Positions 55,826-61,052 of a stretch of 61,052 nt of DNA are shown piece after piece; the first letter of the stretch is position 1; the number at the start of each line of letters is the position of its first letter. Source of the stretch: an uncultured Schlesneria sp. (lineage in GTDB: Bacteria > Planctomycetota > Planctomycetia > Planctomycetales > Planctomycetaceae). The position numbers were made by a program, and so were the translations under genes. Below the pieces are notes generated by a model that was given only the letters and a program-made list of their open reading frames with translations, ran no database searches and had not been told where the DNA came from. The stretch spans positions 1-61,052 of the forward strand of contig CAIQIR010000116.1 in NCBI GenBank assembly GCA_903871875.1, given 5' to 3'.

Positions 55826-56959
55826 TCAGGCCTTTGTCATCAACTGACGAAACGCCTGGAACAGATAACCGCTGTCATGTGGTCCCGCGGAAGCTTCCGG
55901 GTGATATTGAACGCAGAACGCGGGGAAGTCGCGATGCCGAAGTCCCTCGATTGTTTGATCGTTCAAGTTCACGTGGGTGACTTCCAGATGCTTCGGCAGC
56001 GATTCGGATGCGATCGCAAAGCCATGATTCTGAGAAGTGATTTCGACTCGGCCATTGTCCTTATTCAGGACTGGCTGATTCGCACCACGATGGCCGAATT
56101 TCAACTTGTAGATTTCGGCTCCGCAGGCCAGGCCGAGCAGTTGGTGACCCAGGCAAATGCCGAACACGGGCACACGACCCAATAGTTTACGAATCGTCTC
56201 GATGGCGTAAGCCAGCGGTCGGGGATCGCCAGGGCCATTCGACAGGAACACACCATCCGGCTTATGCTGTAAAACTTCGTCCGCCGTCGCGGTGCCGGGA
56301 ACGACCGTCACACGAAAGCCGGCTGTTTTCAGATGCCGCAGAATATTCCATTTCATGCCATAATCGATGGCCACGACATGGAATTCTTTTCCCACTGCAG
56401 GTGCAGTGGGTAGACCGGATTGCCCCAGGGCGGACAGCCCTTCAGTCCAGTCGAACGACTTTGCCGGCATGACTTCGCGGACAAGGTCCTGCCCGACCAG
56501 TTCCGGGCTCGTCTGAGCTTTTTTGACGAGTGACGCGTCATCCAGATCGATGGTCGACAGGACACCGGTCATCGCTCCGCGAATCCTCAATCGCCGGACT
56601 AACGCTCGGGTGTCGACCCCTTCGATGCCGACGACATTGGCCTTTTTCAAATATCCGTCCAGAGTATCAGTCGAGCGGAAATTGCTGGGCTGCCGGCACA
56701 ATTCGCGGACGACAAATCCTCGCAATGACAGGCCGCGGCTTTCAATATCTTCGGTATTGACGCCGTAATTTCCGATCAACGGATAGGTCATCGCCACGAT
56801 CTGACCACAATAAGACGGGTCAGTCAGGATTTCTTGATAACCGGTCATGCTCGTATTGAAGCAGACCTCGCCGTAGACCTCGCCAGACGCTCCAAATGCC
56901 GTGCCTGGATAGACAGTGCCATCCGCCAAGGCCAGTTTCGCAGGTGCCAAAAGACTCAT
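55826..56959 (-). CDS. carA: Carbamoyl-phosphate synthase small subunit
   Basis: The 377-residue protein has the N-terminal CPSase domain (TGYQEILTDPSYCGQIVAMT) and a class I glutaminase with FLSNGPGDP, nucleophile C269 in FGICLGHQLLG, and H353 and E355 in QYHPEASAGPHDS. It supplies ammonia from glutamine for carbamoyl phosphate in pyrimidine and arginine synthesis. carB is not adjacent in the window. Confidence 0.96.
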   Translation of the reverse strand: MSLLAPAKLALADGTVYPGTAFGASGEVYGEVCFNTSMTGYQEILTDPSYCGQIVAMTYPLIGNYGVNTEDIESRGLSLRGFVVRELCRQPSNFRSTDTLDGYLKKANVVGIEGVDTRALVRRLRIRGAMTGVLSTIDLDDASLVKKAQTSPELVGQDLVREVMPAKSFDWTEGLSALGQSGLPTAPAVGKEFHVVAIDYGMKWNILRHLKTAGFRVTVVPGTATADEVLQHKPDGVFLSNGPGDPRPLAYAIETIRKLLGRVPVFGICLGHQLLGLACGAEIYKLKFGHRGANQPVLNKDNGRVEITSQNHGFAIASESLPKHLEVTHVNLNDQTIEGLRHRDFPAFCVQYHPEASAGPHDSGYLFQAFRQLMTKA

Positions 56960-57428
56960 GATTCCCCAAGTAACGCAAGGTGGTACCAGTTGAACTGTTG
57001 TACCACACTAATCCTCGAAAATGAAGAGACTGCGACGAGTCGACAGACGACGGCGGAAACCTCGGATCGCTTGCTGCGGGAGGGATCACGCAGGGATCTC
57101 ACCTGTTCCCCATCAGGAAGCGATTTTGAGTTGCAAAACGTAGCCATCGATTTGTTCTGGTGGCGATCAGAGACTGAGCGACAAGCCGTAATTCAGTCAA
57201 AACGTCATTCGCAGAAATTTAAGGTTTGACAGGTGAGGAAATCGCCAGTAGCATGCTGAAGAATTTAATGAGACTGAGTCTCAATGTCATCATTGTTGGT
57301 CCGTGCGGTCCCGCTTGGGGCGGCGATCGCGGCTTCGAGCGAAATGTCTGACGCTTCGTCGAGGATTGGGCCACACCATCGACAAACAGTTTTTTTGCCC
57401 TCTGGACTAACCGAAAGCGACCAATTTG
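56960..57428. other. Divergent intergenic region, nothing recognised
   Basis: About 470 bp between carA and the prepilin gene. No pyrimidine-type leader hairpin with T run is seen ahead of carA, and no RNA gene is recognised. Confidence 0.4.
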
Positions 57429-58385
<957 letters not shown>

Positions 58386-58424
58386 CCGGTCATTTGTTTT
58401 TTTCGTGATCAAATGGAAACGAGC

Positions 58425-58811
58425 ATGCCTCGAATCTTCGTAGGTACGATGTTGCTGTTGTATACTGTGCTAGGCTGTGGTGGCCCCAAGCCGCCGGCCA
58501 TTGCGGGTGGAAAAACGACGGCCCAATGGATCAAAGCCTTGGGTGACCAAGAAGTCGCTGTTCGCACCGAGGCGATCAAAAAACTGGGAAACATCGGCAG
58601 CAAGGATCGTGAAGCCTTGCCGGCAATCATGATCGCTCTTGCTGATGCGGCACCGGCAGTACGTAGAGAGGCCATTTATGCCGTCGTCAGGAATTGGCCG
58701 GCTTCTCGCGAGGGACTGCTCGTCCTCAAAGAGATGCAAGAAAATGACGGCGATCCTGATATTCGCAAAATTGCCGAAGAAGCACACGGCAATCTGATAG
58801 CCAAGAAATAA
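58425..58811 (+). CDS. Small HEAT-repeat lipoprotein
   Basis: From the ATG at 58425 (an ATG at 58413 is possible) the product has 128 residues. The N-terminus is hydrophobic and ends in a lipobox TVLGC. After a Pro/Gly linker come two HEAT-like repeats with DQEVAVRTEAIKKLGNIG and DAAPAVRREAIYAVVRNW. It lies 39 bp after the DUF1559 gene and is probably co-transcribed; it may help assemble or anchor that surface protein, which is inference. Confidence 0.78.
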   Translation: MPRIFVGTMLLLYTVLGCGGPKPPAIAGGKTTAQWIKALGDQEVAVRTEAIKKLGNIGSKDREALPAIMIALADAAPAVRREAIYAVVRNWPASREGLLVLKEMQENDGDPDIRKIAEEAHGNLIAKK

Positions 58812-59015
58812 GGTCTTGCTCCACGGAGATTTTTGACCGCATGTCGAAAATTTTTCTGTTCTGCGTGCCGTTGTCCCGATATCCCTTGAGTACCACGATG
58901 GCCGGTTCTTCAATCGGTCAACGCGTGTAACCCCCGCAGCTGCCGAAATGAAACCGATCACAATTGTCTGCGACAAACGTCTCGGAAGCTGCTTATTCTG
59001 AAGGATTTTCCGGGA

Positions 59016-60593
59016 ATGACCGAATCCAGTATGAATCTGATCTGGGTAGTTTTGTTTCGAACACTGCAAACGGCGTTGGATGCCGTGCCGACTCTATTAT
59101 GCGGCCTGCTCATCGCGGGTTTGCTGCGGGGAATGGTCGGACCCCAGGTCATTCGCCGCTGGTTTACTGACGATCCTCGTCTTGGTCCTGTCCGAGCGTG
59201 GTTGACCGGCTTGTTGCTGCCTGTTTGTTCATTCGGCATTCTTCCTATCGCCTGGGAATTGAAACGTGCCGGTGTCCCGCGAGCGACCGTGGTGACACTG
59301 CTATTCGCCGCACCGCTGGTGAACCCATTTGGGCTGCTCTACGCCTTTCAGACGCTGGAAGGCGAAGGCTCGCTCGGATTGGCCGCTCTCGTCTGTCTGT
59401 TAGTCGGTTCGTTCGTCACGTTGGTGGGTATGGGAGTCTTGGTCGGAGTCTGGTTACCGGAATCCCCGAGTCCCCCCGATATGCGGCCGTTTCCGGCGTC
59501 GGGGCTGCGTCGCATCGGAGTGGCGCTGCTGACGGTCGCACGCGGTTTGAATGGAGCGTTAATCGTCTTTCTATTTGTGGGTTTTGTCGGTGCAGGCCTG
59601 TTGGCAATTGTCCCTGGAGGTGCTCTGGAACGCGCCGTCAATCAGCGATCGATTGAGGCGCCGTTGCGATTAGCGTTGGTGGCAATTCCTTTTCAGGCCG
59701 CACCCGTGCGGGGAATTGTTCTCGTCTGCGAGTTGCTGCTCAGTGGGCTTTCGATGGGATCGGCGCTTGTGTTCTTTATGCTGGGGCTTGGGCTGCACCT
59801 TGGCACGCTGGCCTGGATTGCGACTGCTTATGGAACTCGTGTGCTGTTTTGTACAGTGCCGCTTGTGATTGCCGGTTCGTTAATTGCGGCTTATGCCTTG
59901 CCCATTTCGTTGCCAACCCTTACTACCGACTCCATAAAATCGTGCCACTTCCTCGAGATTGAGTCGAGCGGTGGCTACAAGGTTGCCAAAGCTCGAGCGC
60001 TCAGAGCCACGATCATTAATGATGCGGGTGAACCGCAGTCCTTTCTCATCTCCGCTTGTGTCGTGCTCGGAGTGTTTTGGCTGGCGGGGTTGGCTTCCAG
60101 CTTCCTGGGCGAGCGAGCCAGTCTTTCTTCTGTGATGACCCATGGATTAGTTAACGCGACTGACTCCAGAGAGGTCTTATGGAGCAAACCACTCAGTGTT
60201 CCCCAACGCTCGTTCGCTGTCATGGCGTTAGTAATGACCTTGGTTGTCGCCGGGATGTATATTTATTATCCAGCTCCTGGCACGTTGCTCAATCAGATGG
60301 ACGGTCTTCAGGTTGAGCTGGCGATGGCCCTCAAGTCAGACCCTCTGGCTCGTCCGGATGTGTTGCGTCTGCTGGCGAAATGGCAACGTATCCAGAACAA
60401 ACTTGTCGTGGCTGATTTGTTGCGACGGGGATCGATTCGAGTTCCTCTACGAACCGCTGCGGTTGAACTTCGGGCTGCGATCGATCGTCTGCGGAGTGCC
60501 ATCAACGACATCGATTCCTCAGTGGATGTGAAGACGGTTTTTCGTGAAGCGCGTGATGCGGCAGCTCATTGTCGCGAAGTGTTGGGGCATTAA
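59016..60593 (+). CDS. DUF318/YraQ (ArsP-like) permease
   Basis: The 525-residue protein has eight to ten membrane helices in two halves. The first half holds LLLPVCSFGILPIAWELKRA and PRATVVTLLFAAPLVNP, the YraQ/ArsP_1 motif, with one Cys where arsenic permeases have more. The second half repeats the pattern less clearly (GSALVFFMLGLGLHLGTLAW). A soluble, helical C-terminal 110 residues follow a last transmembrane helix and resemble a coiled coil. Substrate unknown; organoarsenical efflux is one known role in the family. Confidence 0.82.
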   Translation: MTESSMNLIWVVLFRTLQTALDAVPTLLCGLLIAGLLRGMVGPQVIRRWFTDDPRLGPVRAWLTGLLLPVCSFGILPIAWELKRAGVPRATVVTLLFAAPLVNPFGLLYAFQTLEGEGSLGLAALVCLLVGSFVTLVGMGVLVGVWLPESPSPPDMRPFPASGLRRIGVALLTVARGLNGALIVFLFVGFVGAGLLAIVPGGALERAVNQRSIEAPLRLALVAIPFQAAPVRGIVLVCELLLSGLSMGSALVFFMLGLGLHLGTLAWIATAYGTRVLFCTVPLVIAGSLIAAYALPISLPTLTTDSIKSCHFLEIESSGGYKVAKARALRATIINDAGEPQSFLISACVVLGVFWLAGLASSFLGERASLSSVMTHGLVNATDSREVLWSKPLSVPQRSFAVMALVMTLVVAGMYIYYPAPGTLLNQMDGLQVELAMALKSDPLARPDVLRLLAKWQRIQNKLVVADLLRRGSIRVPLRTAAVELRAAIDRLRSAINDIDSSVDVKTVFREARDAAAHCREVLGH

Positions 60594-60777
60594 TGATGTT
60601 CAAATTGATAACTTAGGCGGACCTGCACGCTTAGGAGCGTACAGGAGCGATTTCAAGAATAGCGAATGCTTCATTTTGCCTGTACCCGTCGCGTTTGCGG
60701 GCTGAGATTGTAGAATTCGGCATCGGGTGTTCCTGCGGCATTATTTTTTTCCCATAAGACGGCGCGGTTAGGCATCT

Positions 60778-61052
60778 ATGTCTGCTTCAACGGGCGATTA
60801 CCGGCCACTGCTAAGCGGCGGCCTATGGCTCGCTGGATCCGCCGCGGTCGTTGCGAGTCTGTATGGGATTGCGACCGGTTCCGCGATCTCCAGCGCACTT
60901 GGACTTCAATTGGTCTTAGTCGCGGTGGCGATCTGGGCTGCACGCGATCTGCATCGAAAGCGTGACTTTGCTGAATCCCAAGTCGCCGGGCTTCAGAGCG
61001 ATCTTGCTTCGCCTGTCGGAGAAGCGACACCGTCCTTGAGCCCACTACCTCA
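60778..61052 (+). CDS. Membrane protein, 3'-truncated by window end
   Basis: An ATG at 60778 opens a frame that stays open to the last base (91 codons). It has a polar start (MSASTGDYRPLLSG), two hydrophobic helices (LWLAGSAAVVASLYGIATG and LGLQLVLVAVAIWAARDL) and a charged segment after. No family can be named from this part. It follows the permease by 184 bp. Confidence 0.65.
   Translation, partial: MSASTGDYRPLLSGGLWLAGSAAVVASLYGIATGSAISSALGLQLVLVAVAIWAARDLHRKRDFAESQVAGLQSDLASPVGEATPSLSPLP

Overview
The window looks like a chromosomal segment of a planctomycete (phylum Planctomycetota). Direct indications are a DUF1559 prepilin-like protein with an H-X9-DG motif, a secreted cytochrome-c/DUF1549/DUF1553 (PSD1-type) protein, a DUF1580 protein, an ECF sigma factor next to a Ser/Thr kinase with a CsgG-like domain, and a large secreted Cys-rich protein. 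I cannot fix the genus from sequence alone.

Region 1 (1 to about 12.8 kb) is accessory. It holds the 3' part of a YhaN/Rad50-like ATPase and a minus-strand set made of a DUF1580 protein, a winged-helix protein and a short DnaX-like ATPase. Opposite these lies a serine-recombinase-like protein that has lost its catalytic residues. Next comes a signalling block: an ECF sigma factor, a secreted protein with a nuclease-like motif and glycine-zipper tail, and a 1128-residue kinase-CsgG hybrid. The last two share a duplicated upstream element of about 170 bp. The block ends at 12751-12793 in a 3' fragment of a tRNA-Phe gene followed by its own terminator, the usual scar of an integrated element. 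Region 1 is therefore probably an integrative island whose left end lies outside the window.

Region 2 (13.2-38.5 kb) is mixed core and lineage-specific content. It has a DUF4349 lipoprotein, OsmC, a glycosyltransferase, a class III aminotransferase, a Gly/Tyr-rich secreted protein behind a good sigma-54 promoter, and RecG. It continues with a 32-residue histone-H1-like peptide, a stand-alone LigD phosphoesterase-like protein, an outer-membrane protein, a membrane glycosyltransferase, and an FHA-GAF-sigma-54 activator. Then come a disordered secreted protein, ScpB, a YyaL-type thioredoxin-domain protein, UDP-glucuronate 4-epimerase, the Cys-rich HEAT protein, AsnRS and Maf.

Region 3 (38.8-48.8 kb) is a housekeeping run on the plus strand: a small acidic protein, pheA, tpiA, secG, yicC, gmk, rpoZ, coaC and coaB as separate genes, ftsK and rsmD.

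Region 4 (48.8-61 kb) holds the PSD1 cytochrome protein, an SDR reductase, a small membrane protein, an orphan MoxR ATPase, ndk with carA, the DUF1559 prepilin, a HEAT lipoprotein, a DUF318 permease and a truncated membrane protein at the right edge.

The most novel candidates are the tRNA-bounded island, its DnaX-like/winged-helix module with repeated TTGCGC-N7-GCGCAA sites, and the sigma-nuclease-kinase block with a duplicated regulatory element.
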